Assembly: GCF_913055835.1 (NCBI RefSeq)
Contig: NZ_CAJXKQ010000004.1
Coordinates: 62,001-126,000, forward strand
Direction: 5' to 3'
Length of the DNA stretch: 64,000 nt
DNA from: an uncultured Marinobacter sp.
Lineage (GTDB): Bacteria; Pseudomonadota; Gammaproteobacteria; Pseudomonadales; Oleiphilaceae
The notes below the pieces were generated by a model. It did no database searches. It was not told the DNA's origin and saw only the letters and a list, made by a program, of their open reading frames with translations. Positions 8,900 through 17,248 of the stretch are shown here, piece after piece (the stretch's first letter is position 1; each line of letters opens with the position of its first letter). The translations under genes and the position numbers were made by a program.

Positions 8900-9853
8900 A
8901 TGAATTCCGGCATTCCTTTCCTCAACATTCCTGCCACGCCCGACGGCGCAGGCGTTTCGGAGGTTACACCTGCCGAAGGGCTCAGGGCCGTGCTCGACAA
9001 CCTGGACGCTCTGGTTTATGTCTCTGACTTCGAAACCCATGAACTGCTCTACATGAACGCCTATGGCCGAAGAATCTGGGGTTCCATAGATGGGAAAAAG
9101 TGCTGGGAAGTCCTGCAGAACAACGCCAGTCCCTGCGACTTCTGCACCAATCACCTTTTGATTGATTCAGAAGGCTCCCCTTCAGCGCCTCATATCTGGG
9201 AATTCCAGAACCGGTTAGACAAGCGCTGGTACCAGTGCCGGGATCAGGCAATTCCCTGGTTAGATGGCCGTCTGGTCCGCCTCGAAATTGCTACCGACAT
9301 CACCGAGCGAAAGGAAATGGAGCTGGCACTCAAGGAGGCCCACGAAAAGGCCCGGGCCGCCGCACTCCAGGACGACCTTACCGGGCTTCATAACCGGAGA
9401 GCTTTTTTCGAACTGGGTAACCAGCTTTTGAAACAATCCCGGAGAAACGGCTCGCCCCTCGCGATCATCATGTTTGACCTGGACCACTTCAAACAGATCA
9501 ATGATAACCATGGTCACGAGGCCGGAGACGAGGTTTTGCGTCACATAGGGCGGGTTCTTGAAACGAACGTCCGGGAGGCGGATATTGCGGCACGGATTGG
9601 CGGTGAAGAGTTCGCGATCCTCCTTGCCGATGCCGATGCAATTCAGGCGTCAGAAATGGCAGAACGATTGCTGAGCCTCATGCGGAAAACGCCAGTCCGG
9701 TACCAGGATGTCTGTATCCGGCCAACCGCCAGTTTCGGCATTTCAGCGCTGCGCCCTGAGGAGATAAACCTCGAGAACCTTCTGGCGCGAGCAGACAACG
9801 CGATGTATGAATCAAAGGCGCTGGGCAGGGGTCGGGTGCGCACCAAGCCCTGA
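8900..9853 (+). CDS. PAS-GGDEF diguanylate cyclase
   Basis: This 317-residue soluble protein has a PAS-like sensor (about residues 30-140, LDNLDALVYVSDFETHELLY) followed by a GGDEF domain (about 150-315). The active site reads RIGGEEF, and five residues before it lies R-E-A-D, a proper RxxD inhibitory site, so the enzyme should make cyclic-di-GMP and be feedback-inhibited. The PAS part contains the cysteine pair SPCDFCTNH, a pattern seen in PAS domains of several diguanylate cyclases; ligand unknown. It follows the HD-GYP gene. Confidence 0.9.
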   Translation: MNSGIPFLNIPATPDGAGVSEVTPAEGLRAVLDNLDALVYVSDFETHELLYMNAYGRRIWGSIDGKKCWEVLQNNASPCDFCTNHLLIDSEGSPSAPHIWEFQNRLDKRWYQCRDQAIPWLDGRLVRLEIATDITERKEMELALKEAHEKARAAALQDDLTGLHNRRAFFELGNQLLKQSRRNGSPLAIIMFDLDHFKQINDNHGHEAGDEVLRHIGRVLETNVREADIAARIGGEEFAILLADADAIQASEMAERLLSLMRKTPVRYQDVCIRPTASFGISALRPEEINLENLLARADNAMYESKALGRGRVRTKP

Positions 9854-9870
9854 GCTGCACCCGGACAGAA

Positions 9871-10299
9871 TCAACCCGGCCGTTTTGTTACTGCCATGGT
9901 CAGTCGGGAAATACAGGTGGTTTTCCCTTCTTCGTTCTCGAGCAGAATTTCCCATACCTGCGTGGCACTACCAATATGAATGGGCCTGGCCGTACCGTAC
10001 ACCCAGCCCTTGGTGACCGGGCGGATGTGGTTGGCGTTGATATCCAGCCCGACAGCAACGGTTTCAGGATCCTTCAGGCAGCAATTGGCGGCCATACTGC
10101 CAAGGGTCTCCGCCAACAGCACCGACGAGCCACCGTGAAGAATGCCAAATGGCTGAACCGTGCGCTCATCAACGGGCATGCGCCCCTTTACATAGTCATC
10201 GCCAATCTCGAGGTACTCGATACCCATGTAGCTGACGGCGGTGTTTTCGCTGGCTTTGGCAAGGTGTTCAAGGTTTGGGGTGCGGGTCCAGATTGCCAT
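9871..10299 (-). CDS. PaaI/YdiI-type hotdog thioesterase
   Basis: At 142 residues this has the length and the signature of hotdog-fold acyl-CoA thioesterases: QPFGILHGGSSVLLAETLGSMAA contains the HGG motif and the catalytic Glu in AETLGS, and NANHIRPVTKGWVYGTARP follows as in the 1,4-dihydroxy-2-naphthoyl-CoA thioesterase (MenI/YdiI) branch. The substrate cannot be fixed from sequence. It is convergent with the diguanylate cyclase gene; an A/C-rich leader (complement of 10312-10322) precedes it. Confidence 0.87.
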   Translation of the reverse strand: MAIWTRTPNLEHLAKASENTAVSYMGIEYLEIGDDYVKGRMPVDERTVQPFGILHGGSSVLLAETLGSMAANCCLKDPETVAVGLDINANHIRPVTKGWVYGTARPIHIGSATQVWEILLENEEGKTTCISRLTMAVTKRPG

Positions 10300-10371
10300 A
10301 GGGGAACTGCTCTCGTTGTTGTTTGAGAAAGGAAAAAATACGCCCTCCAGTTTATACAGATAGCATGCGAA

Positions 10372-12639
10372 CTACCAAGCCCTTCTTTGCTGTCCCGTCA
10401 TGGACTTTTCAACTAACCCTTCAAACTCCGCCGCAGGCAGTGGCCGGCTGAAATAGTAGCCCTGAAAGCGGGTACACCCCATGCGAACCAGACGATCCAG
10501 CTGCCCCCTGGTTTCCACACCTTCCGCCACTGCGGATAGCTTCAGGGCTGAGGCAAGGGCCAGTATGGTTTCGGCAATGGCAGCGTCATTGGGATCATCC
10601 AGAATGTCCCGGACAAATCCCTGGTCGATCTTCAGTTCATCAAGAGAAAGGCGCTTGAGGTAACCAAGGGATGAATAGCCCGTGCCGAAATCATCCAGTG
10701 AGATCCGTATCCCCATACTTCTCAGGGTACGGAGTGTTTCTTCCACCAACTCAAGATCGTAGGCCAGCGCGCTTTCGGTAATCTCCACTTTCAGATTTCT
10801 CGGGGATGCGCCTGTTTTTCTGAGCAACGCCATCACGGTGGAACAGAACGAGGGCAAATGAAACTGCCGAGCACTCACGTTTACCGAAACCTGAAGTTGT
10901 GACAGTGCACCGCCTCGTTTTTTCCAACTGGCAACCCGGGACAAAACTTCCTCCAGCACCCAATAGCCGACCGATTCAATGAGTCCGGTCTCCTCCGCCA
11001 GAGGAATAAATTCGCCGGGAGACACCATGCCGCGGCCCGGGCACTGCCAACGCAGCAAAGCCTCGGCGCCCACCGGTTTACCTTTTTCATTCACCAGAAC
11101 CTGGTAGTGCACCGCCAGCTGATTCTTCCGCACGGCCATTCTGAGATCGGATTCCAGAGCCAGGCGCTCAGATACCTTCTTCTGCATCATGGAATCGTAG
11201 AAGCGGATACAGTTGCGGCCGTCTTCCTTGGCTCGGAACATGGCCATATCGGCCTGCCCGAGGAGCTCTTCAAGGGAGGTATCATGATTGAAGAACAGGG
11301 TTACCCCGATGCTCGGGGTGCCCGTGTAGTCGAGGCCATCAAGATCATAGGGTTCATTCAGGGCGTCCCGGACTTTTTCGCAGACCTTTTCCACCCTGGC
11401 GGCGGCGGTGGCCGTATCGGCCGGAAACCCTTTCAGAATAAGAACGAACTCGTCGCCGCCAAGCCGGGCGACGGTATCCCATTCACGGACCGTCTGTTTC
11501 AGCCTCTGACCTACCTGTATCAACAACTCATCACCGGTCAGATGCCCCGCTGAGTCATTGATGTTCTTGAAGTTATCCAGATCGATAAACACCAGCGCGC
11601 CATGATTCTGATCGCGAGTGCTTCCGGTTAACGCCTGCGCCAGACGGTCCCGCAGTAACCGACGGTTTGGCAGACCAGTGAGAGGGTCGTAGAACGCCAG
11701 TTTCTCGATCTCGGATTCCGACTGTTTGCGGTCAGTCACATCGTAGAAATAGCCGTGCCAGATCGTGCTGTTATCCGCCAGACGAGCAGGCACTGACCGG
11801 GCTTCTATCCACGCGGAACCGCCGTCTTTTCTGAAAGCCCGGAAATCGGTTTCGAACGGGGTCATCTGCAGGCGGGATTCTTCCACCTTTTCAAGAAAGC
11901 CTGCCTTGTCATCATGATGAATGAGTTCCAGCAAAGGCCTGGCGTCTGGCCTGAGCGTGTCCACCGCCAAGCCAAACATCATCTCCACTTTCTTGCCGAT
12001 GAAAGGAAAGGTAACCCGGCCGTCCGGATACATCCTGAACTGGAAGATGACCCCCGGGAACTGGTCGGAATACCGGTAGAGACTGTTCTCGTACCTTTCG
12101 TTGCGTCCGGCCAGTATCTGACGATGCACAGAGGAACCCAGCATGTCCCCCAACTGGACCAGGAACTCTCTCATTCCTGCATCCGGAGTTTCGGAGCGAT
12201 CCAGAAAATCAAAACCCAGTACACCGGCCAGCTGGCCTTCCAGTTTCATCCCGATCAGGATTGCGCTTTGGATATTCTGCCGCCGGAACTCCAGTCTTTC
12301 TTCTTTTGCCGTATCGGGGAGTTTTTCAACGTCGGGTATAACAACAACCGGAAAGTCATCTAGTTGTTCCGCCAGCCACGGGAACCGCTCCATTGGCACA
12401 TTCTGGATGGCATCTCGCTGGGGTAATGCTCCCGGGCTGCAGATTTCGTGAGTGATGGAGGCAGTCTGGGTGGCCTCTTCAAGCATTACCAGGTAGCTGC
12501 GATCTGCTTTGAGATGGGCGCCAAGGTCGGCAATGACCTTCTCGATGCACCCATCCAGTTCGCCAATCCTCGACCGGGCCAAGCTGAGATACAGCCTGTA
12601 AACAAGCTCTTGTTGATCGCGGGTAACTGCTTCTGCCAT
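10372..12639 (-). CDS. GAF-PAS-GGDEF-EAL cyclic-di-GMP turnover protein
   Basis: A 755-residue cytosolic signalling protein. Residues about 15-190 form a GAF domain (RSYLVMLEEATQTASITHE), about 200-315 a PAS domain (GVIFQFRMYPDGRVTFPFI, ending in the PAC-like YFYDVTDRKQ), about 320-480 a GGDEF domain with intact LGGDEF and an RxxD site (R-E-W-D) five residues upstream, and about 490-740 an EAL domain with EALLRW, EITESAL, LDDFGTGYSS and LKIDQGFV all present. Both catalytic halves therefore look competent; such hybrids often act mainly as phosphodiesterases under GTP or sensor control. No partner gene is adjacent. Confidence 0.92.
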   Translation of the reverse strand: MAEAVTRDQQELVYRLYLSLARSRIGELDGCIEKVIADLGAHLKADRSYLVMLEEATQTASITHEICSPGALPQRDAIQNVPMERFPWLAEQLDDFPVVVIPDVEKLPDTAKEERLEFRRQNIQSAILIGMKLEGQLAGVLGFDFLDRSETPDAGMREFLVQLGDMLGSSVHRQILAGRNERYENSLYRYSDQFPGVIFQFRMYPDGRVTFPFIGKKVEMMFGLAVDTLRPDARPLLELIHHDDKAGFLEKVEESRLQMTPFETDFRAFRKDGGSAWIEARSVPARLADNSTIWHGYFYDVTDRKQSESEIEKLAFYDPLTGLPNRRLLRDRLAQALTGSTRDQNHGALVFIDLDNFKNINDSAGHLTGDELLIQVGQRLKQTVREWDTVARLGGDEFVLILKGFPADTATAAARVEKVCEKVRDALNEPYDLDGLDYTGTPSIGVTLFFNHDTSLEELLGQADMAMFRAKEDGRNCIRFYDSMMQKKVSERLALESDLRMAVRKNQLAVHYQVLVNEKGKPVGAEALLRWQCPGRGMVSPGEFIPLAEETGLIESVGYWVLEEVLSRVASWKKRGGALSQLQVSVNVSARQFHLPSFCSTVMALLRKTGASPRNLKVEITESALAYDLELVEETLRTLRSMGIRISLDDFGTGYSSLGYLKRLSLDELKIDQGFVRDILDDPNDAAIAETILALASALKLSAVAEGVETRGQLDRLVRMGCTRFQGYYFSRPLPAAEFEGLVEKSMTGQQRRAW

Positions 12640-12732
12640 CGCTACGGACTCCTTCCCAGCGATACTTCCTGATTATCCGTTAGACTTGCTCGAAGCCTTT
12701 GTGACAACTTACGACGAGTGCACTCCTAAAGT

Positions 12733-13593
12733 TCACGCGCCTGGGGCAAAGGCATGCTCACGACTCGCTCCGGTATAGATCGCCTTGAACTGCCGGACCA
12801 ACTCATCCACACGCCCCGAATTCACGAGCTCATAAAGGCGCTCGGCAATTCGCTCCCGCAGCTCAAAGGAGTTGCAGGGTGAAGCCTTGGAAAAGGTAAA
12901 AAACAGGCCCTCGCGGCTCACCGGCGTCGACAGTGGAACGAATTGATCGGCTATGCCGAGAGACTCAAGCTTCACCTCTCCCTGCAGAACTTCGTAGAGG
13001 ACATAGTCGACCCGGTCAACCATGGCCATCTGGAAGGATTGCTCAATTGACCTGACACCTTCGATGCGAAGGTTCTGTTCCGCATACCGGTCAAAGTTCT
13101 GGCCAAAACTGTTGTTGATCAGGGTACTGCCGCGTTTGCCGGCGAGGTCTGGCCAATGGCGATAGACAAATTCCCGACCCTTAGGCACCCAGACAGCGGT
13201 TGGTAGATGCGTTATCGGAGGCAGAAGATAGTCCATGTAGCCAATGCGCTCGGAGGTGATGAAGGCGCCCGCCACCATATCAAGGTCGCCCTGGCGCGCC
13301 ATGCGCTGGACCCGCGCCCACGACCCGATATCTCTCACTTCGACGCTCACACCCAGGGGCTCGGTAATTTCCTTGAGCAAAGCTGGCACTGCGCCAATCA
13401 GGTAGCCCGGATATTCGTCATCACGCCATAGCAGGGGCGGATACTCGGGATTACCGCTAACGGTGAGCGTTTTGCAGGCGGCTTCGGGCGCCGCATTGCC
13501 CGGCACCGGCAACAGCACCAGAAACAGCACGGCAACCAACAAGACGAATGTCTCGCCAACAGCAGAAGAAAAAAGCTTATTCAACTCTGACAA
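12733..13593 (-). CDS. Periplasmic solute-binding protein family 3 (SBP_bac_3)
   Basis: This 286-residue protein has an N-terminal hydrophobic segment (FVLLVAVLFLVLLPVPGNAA) that looks like a signal peptide, then a family 3 solute-binding fold: PEYPPLLWRDDEYPGYLIGAVPALLKEI, DLDMVAGAFITSERIGYMDYLLPP. No ABC permease is nearby, so it could be an orphan binding protein or sensor-like protein. The start is probably the TTG at 13593, which overlaps the end of the RNase J-like gene by 17 bases and has GAGGG close upstream, implying translational coupling. It is the third gene of a three-gene unit. Confidence 0.83.
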   Translation of the reverse strand: MSELNKLFSSAVGETFVLLVAVLFLVLLPVPGNAAPEAACKTLTVSGNPEYPPLLWRDDEYPGYLIGAVPALLKEITEPLGVSVEVRDIGSWARVQRMARQGDLDMVAGAFITSERIGYMDYLLPPITHLPTAVWVPKGREFVYRHWPDLAGKRGSTLINNSFGQNFDRYAEQNLRIEGVRSIEQSFQMAMVDRVDYVLYEVLQGEVKLESLGIADQFVPLSTPVSREGLFFTFSKASPCNSFELRERIAERLYELVNSGRVDELVRQFKAIYTGASREHAFAPGA

Positions 13594-14959
13594 GACCCTC
13601 TTTTTGCCAGCCCAGGCGACCGGTATCCGCTATCTGGCGACGTATTCCCGGCACCGGCCGAATCATGAAAAGATCACCGTTTCGGCCCACCATGGCCCGG
13701 GGTACACCCGTTGCTTTGGCTATGTCAGCGTGCGCTTCCATGTGTTCAGCCTCGCCATGAACCGGAATGGCAATGGCGGGCCTCACCCATTTGTACATTA
13801 ACTCCAATTCTTCCTGCGCGGGATGACCTGACGCATGAATCGGCAAATCAGCATCCTCTGCGGTGATAACTCTGATACCCAATTCCTTCAGCCTGACAAC
13901 CAATGCCCCAATCGCTTCCTCGTTGCCGGGAATGGCCCGGGCACTGAAGATCACGGTATCGCCTGCCTCAAGCTCAAGATCCGGATGCGTGCCAGCCGCA
14001 AGCCTGCGCAACGCCGTTCTCGGCTCGCCCTGGCTGCCGGTTGCCACGGCCAGGACTTCACCCCGGGGCAGGTAGCCAAGATGAGAGGGATTGATCAAGT
14101 GGTCCGCCGAATCCCATAGCCCGGCTGCTTTGGCTGCGCCACTCATATTGATCAGGGACCGCCCCAGCAGCCCCACATAGCGACCGGTTTCCCGTGCAAT
14201 CGAGGCCAGGGTGTGCAGACGCGCTATATTGCTGCCAAAGCAGGTCACCACAACACGCCCCTCAGCAGAACGGATCGCCTCTAACAATCCGGCATGCAAT
14301 GTCGCTTCGGAAACCGAGTGACCCGATACGGTGGCGTTGGTGGAGTCGCACACCATGGCGTTCACACCTTCTTCTGCAAGGTCGGTGAAGGTTTTTGGCG
14401 AATAACCATGGCCCACCAGCGGCTGCTCATCCAGCTTCCAGTCACCGCTGTGGAAGATGTTACCTGCGGCCGTGCGAATCATCAGGGCATTGGGATCCGG
14501 AATGGAATGGGTCAACGCCAGCCATTGCACGCTGAACGGCCCGATCTGTTTGCTCTGGCCGGTCTCTACCACAATAATCGGAACCCGATGCAGCAGTTCG
14601 AACTCCGCCAGCTTGCGACGCAGAATTTCGGCGGTGAACCGGCTGGTGTATATCGGACACTGCAGCAGCGGCCAAAGATAGGGTACGGCGCCGACGTGGT
14701 CCTCATGGGCATGGGTAATAACCAGGCCTGCCAGACGGTCACGGCGGTCGGCGATGAAGGCCGGGTCTGCCATTTGTACCGGCGGTTCCCCCCGATGATG
14801 CACGGTGCCATCAGCCGCAATGCGGCCGGGCTTTGGAAAAGTAACGCCACAATCAACCATCAACCAGGCACCGTCGTGACCATAGAGGTTGAGGTTCATA
14901 CCAATTTCGCCGGTACCGCCCAGGGGCAGAAACCAGAGATCAGACTGCTCGGGAATCAT
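13577..14959 (-). CDS. RNase J-like metallo-beta-lactamase/beta-CASP ribonuclease
   Basis: The 460-residue protein has the metallo-beta-lactamase motifs of RNase J: FLPLGGTGEIGMNLNLYG, THAHEDHVGAVPYLW (motif HxHxDH), then the beta-CASP region with VMVCDSTNATVSGHS-like segments (NAMVCDSTNATVSGHS, GSQGEPRTALRRLA) and HASGHPAQEELELMYKWVRP, AIPVHGEAEHMEAHADIA. It ends soon after these, lacking the C-terminal domain that makes Bacillus RNase J about 555 residues. RNase J-type enzymes cut and trim RNA 5'-3'. Its start overlaps the stop of the upstream solute-binding gene by 4 bases (ATGA). Confidence 0.87.
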   Translation of the reverse strand: MIPEQSDLWFLPLGGTGEIGMNLNLYGHDGAWLMVDCGVTFPKPGRIAADGTVHHRGEPPVQMADPAFIADRRDRLAGLVITHAHEDHVGAVPYLWPLLQCPIYTSRFTAEILRRKLAEFELLHRVPIIVVETGQSKQIGPFSVQWLALTHSIPDPNALMIRTAAGNIFHSGDWKLDEQPLVGHGYSPKTFTDLAEEGVNAMVCDSTNATVSGHSVSEATLHAGLLEAIRSAEGRVVVTCFGSNIARLHTLASIARETGRYVGLLGRSLINMSGAAKAAGLWDSADHLINPSHLGYLPRGEVLAVATGSQGEPRTALRRLAAGTHPDLELEAGDTVIFSARAIPGNEEAIGALVVRLKELGIRVITAEDADLPIHASGHPAQEELELMYKWVRPAIAIPVHGEAEHMEAHADIAKATGVPRAMVGRNGDLFMIRPVPGIRRQIADTGRLGWQKEGLVRVE

Positions 14960-15708
14960 TCAGCAACTCGGTCCAGGTACTTCAATACCAGATCTTCGTG
15001 TATGCCTTCCATTTCAATCAGTTTCAGCGCTGCCCGGATGTCATCAGCGTATTGGAGCACGGGCGAGTTTTTCGCAACGGCAATGTAGGACCGTTCTCCG
15101 GGCACGAAGAATGGTGAGACCCCAACATCAAGCCCCAGCTTCTCAACCGCATACAAACCAACAAGTTCTGGCGCAATCACCACATCCACCCGCCCCTTCT
15201 GCATCATCAGCATCAGGTTCTCATAACGGGGCGCCGGTTCTTTGAGCAGTTTCTCATCGTCATCGAACCGTGGAAAATACGAAGCACCTTCCAGCACGCC
15301 AATGGCCCTGCCGTACAGATCCGCGTAGCGCTCAATGCGGTGTTCTTTGTTCTGGTAAAAGAACAGCCGTCGTTCCGGAGGAAACGCCGGTGCCACGAAC
15401 TCCATCAGCTCGGCCCGCTCCTCGGTCTCGAGAGGGCCCAGCATGACATCCACCTCACCCTGCTGGACCATTCTCAATACCCGCCGGAAGGGCGCCTCCC
15501 GATAATGCACGGTCCAGCCCAGCCGGTCAGCAATTTCTTCGAAGATATCCACATAGAGGCCGGTTCGTTCCCCACCCTGGATAATCCGGTACGGGGGCGC
15601 ATGGTTGGCTCCTACAGTAACAGTCAGCGCTTCCACGGTTTCAGTGCCCTGCTGGGCCCCGACCGGAAACACCAACGCCATCAGAAGGGCGGCTGTAAGC
15701 ACTCGCAT
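14956..15708 (-). CDS. Periplasmic solute-binding protein family 3 (SBP_bac_3)
   Basis: A 250-residue secreted protein: signal peptide MRVLTAALLMALVFPVGAQQ, then a family 3 binding fold (VTVGANHAPPYRIIQGGERTG, VDVMLGPLETEERAELMEFV). ATG 15708 is chosen because the signal peptide begins there and AAGGA lies upstream; an in-frame ATG at 15783 would place 25 charged residues ahead of it. It is the first gene of a unit that continues with the RNase J-like gene (4-base overlap) and a second binding protein. No transporter membrane genes are present. Confidence 0.83.
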   Translation of the reverse strand: MRVLTAALLMALVFPVGAQQGTETVEALTVTVGANHAPPYRIIQGGERTGLYVDIFEEIADRLGWTVHYREAPFRRVLRMVQQGEVDVMLGPLETEERAELMEFVAPAFPPERRLFFYQNKEHRIERYADLYGRAIGVLEGASYFPRFDDDEKLLKEPAPRYENLMLMMQKGRVDVVIAPELVGLYAVEKLGLDVGVSPFFVPGERSYIAVAKNSPVLQYADDIRAALKLIEMEGIHEDLVLKYLDRVAE

Positions 15709-15896
15709 TCCTGTCGTCCTTGCCTGTGAGCATTTCAGATTCTTATGGAGTCTGGCCATCTGTCTCAAGTATAGACGGTTCAAGATCCGGGATGGTCGGA
15801 TTTACGTAAAGACGGTTGAATTCGGCCACCCATGGCACAAGGTCGATTACCAGACCAATCAAGAAGTCATTAACCAAACCGGCTACAGGCTATTTA

Positions 15897-15920
15897 CCAA
15901 TAGCTGTTGGTAGCTATTGG
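15897..15920. promoter_or_regulatory. Perfect 9-bp inverted repeat upstream of the DJ-1/PfpI gene
   Basis: CCAATAGCT is mirrored by AGCTATTGG with a 6-base centre. It ends 37 bases before the ATG at 15958 and is not followed by a T-run, so an operator is more likely than a terminator. The binding protein is unknown. Confidence 0.5.
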
Positions 15921-15957
15921 AAGTGCCACACATTCGTCAACAGAAAGGACGGACACC

Positions 15958-16641
15958 ATGAAGATTCTGATGGTTCTTACCTCCCACGACCAGATGGGCG
16001 ACACCGGCCATAAGACCGGCTTCTGGCTCGAAGAGTTCACCGCACCCTACTATGTTTTCCGGGATGCCGGTGCCGACATCACCATCGCCTCGCCGAAAGG
16101 TGGCCAGCCGCCCGTGGACCCCAACAGCGAGGCAGAAGAGGCACTCACCGAAACCACCCGTCGTTTCCAGCAGGATGCCCACGCCAAGGAATCCCTAGCC
16201 AGCACCAAGAAGCTGAGCGATGTGGACATGAATGAGTACGACGCGATTTTCTACCCGGGTGGCCACGGACCGCTGTGGGACCTGGTCAACGATGACAAGT
16301 CCATTGCCCTGATCAAGACCGCCTACGAGCAGGACAAGGTGATTGGCGCGGTTTGCCACGCACCGGCCGTATTCAAGAACGTAGAAGTGAAACCGGGCCA
16401 GAACATCGTTGGCGGCCGGGAAGTCACAGGCTTTACCAACACCGAGGAAGAAGCGGTAGGCCTCAGTGGTGTTGTGCCCTTCCTGCTGGAAGATATGCTG
16501 AAAGAAAACACCGCCACCTACACCCGTGGCGACGATTGGGCGCCGCACATCGTGGTGGACGGCAAGCTGATCACTGGTCAGAACCCGGCATCTTCCGAGG
16601 GTGCGGCGAAGGCCGTGGTGCAGGCACTTCAGGAGGCCTGA
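15958..16641 (+). CDS. DJ-1/PfpI superfamily protein (Hsp31/HchA-like class I glutamine amidotransferase fold)
   Basis: A 227-residue protein of the DJ-1/PfpI superfamily. The nucleophile elbow is AVCHAPAVF (Cys at about residue 138), and the conserved Glu sits in TGFWLEEFTAPYYVF; HGPLWDL is the Gly/His loop. This branch (type 1 glutamine amidotransferase domain-containing) includes glyoxalase III and chaperone-like members, so methylglyoxal detoxification or protein repair is plausible but unproven. The ATG at 15958 follows AAGGACGG and starts the family's MKILMVLTSHDQM. A perfect inverted repeat lies just upstream. Confidence 0.88.
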   Translation: MKILMVLTSHDQMGDTGHKTGFWLEEFTAPYYVFRDAGADITIASPKGGQPPVDPNSEAEEALTETTRRFQQDAHAKESLASTKKLSDVDMNEYDAIFYPGGHGPLWDLVNDDKSIALIKTAYEQDKVIGAVCHAPAVFKNVEVKPGQNIVGGREVTGFTNTEEEAVGLSGVVPFLLEDMLKENTATYTRGDDWAPHIVVDGKLITGQNPASSEGAAKAVVQALQEA

Positions 16642-16667
16642 TCCTGTAAAAACCGAGTTACGAACCC

Positions 16668-16696
16668 GGGGTCAGATGAAATCTTCATCTGACCCC
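16668..16696. repeat. REP-like palindrome with 13-bp arms
   Basis: GGGGTCAGATGAA, three bases, then its exact reverse complement. It sits between two convergent genes and has no T-run on either side. The GGGGTCAGA...TCTGACCCC core resembles palindromes mobilised by REP-associated tyrosine transposases in many proteobacteria (from memory). It could also help to stop transcription from both sides. Confidence 0.6.
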
Positions 16697-16700
16697 AACT

Positions 16701-17153
16701 TCACACTTGTTCCCCTGCATGACTGATCAATTCGCCGGGCGCCCCCTTCTCCAGTAATTCCCGAATACGATCCGGGATCGTCACCTTTCCCATCACGGAA
16801 GGCTGAATCAGCACGTAGGTCACGTCGGCATCAGCGATAAACGCCCCGTCGCCGTATCGAAAGAACTCCAGATGCAGCGTGAACGAGGTGTTGCCGATTC
16901 TTCCCGCCCGAATGCGGGCTTCCAGCACATCATCGAACTTTCCCGGGGCTTTCCAGTTCACCGTGAGGCTCACTACCTGAATATCCAGGTCCTGATCCAG
17001 CAGGTGCTGATAATCGCCAAACAGCGTGCGAATGTATTCGTTCACTGAAATATCAACGAAATCCGCATAACGGGCATTGAATACCACGCCCTGGGCATCG
17101 CATTCGCCATAGCGAACCCGGAAGCGAAAACGGAAAGGCAGATCACCAGCCAT
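16701..17153 (-). CDS. 4HBT-type acyl-CoA thioesterase (YbgC/FcbC-like)
   Basis: This 150-residue hotdog protein begins FRFRFRVRYGECDAQGVVFNARYADFVD, the hallmark of the 4-hydroxybenzoyl-CoA thioesterase family with the catalytic Asp in CDAQG and the conserved FNARYADFVD helix. Pseudomonas-type 4HBT enzymes hydrolyse aromatic or short acyl-CoA esters; the substrate is not clear and nothing nearby ties it to the dmp genes 3 kb away. It is divergent from the MotA/ExbB gene. Confidence 0.87.
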   Translation of the reverse strand: MAGDLPFRFRFRVRYGECDAQGVVFNARYADFVDISVNEYIRTLFGDYQHLLDQDLDIQVVSLTVNWKAPGKFDDVLEARIRAGRIGNTSFTLHLEFFRYGDGAFIADADVTYVLIQPSVMGKVTIPDRIRELLEKGAPGELISHAGEQV

Positions 17154-17248
17154 GGAGCGCTCCGATTAAAGTTCAGTTACTGTCGCCACCAGCTTCTCAT
17201 ATCTGTGCTAACGTTTTGAGGAATATCTCAAAAAAGCTGGCCACCGCT

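Noticed and set aside
16668..16696. Bidirectional rho-independent terminator
   Set aside because: No T-run follows the stem on either strand, so a REP-like repeat is a better label, though some termination effect is possible.
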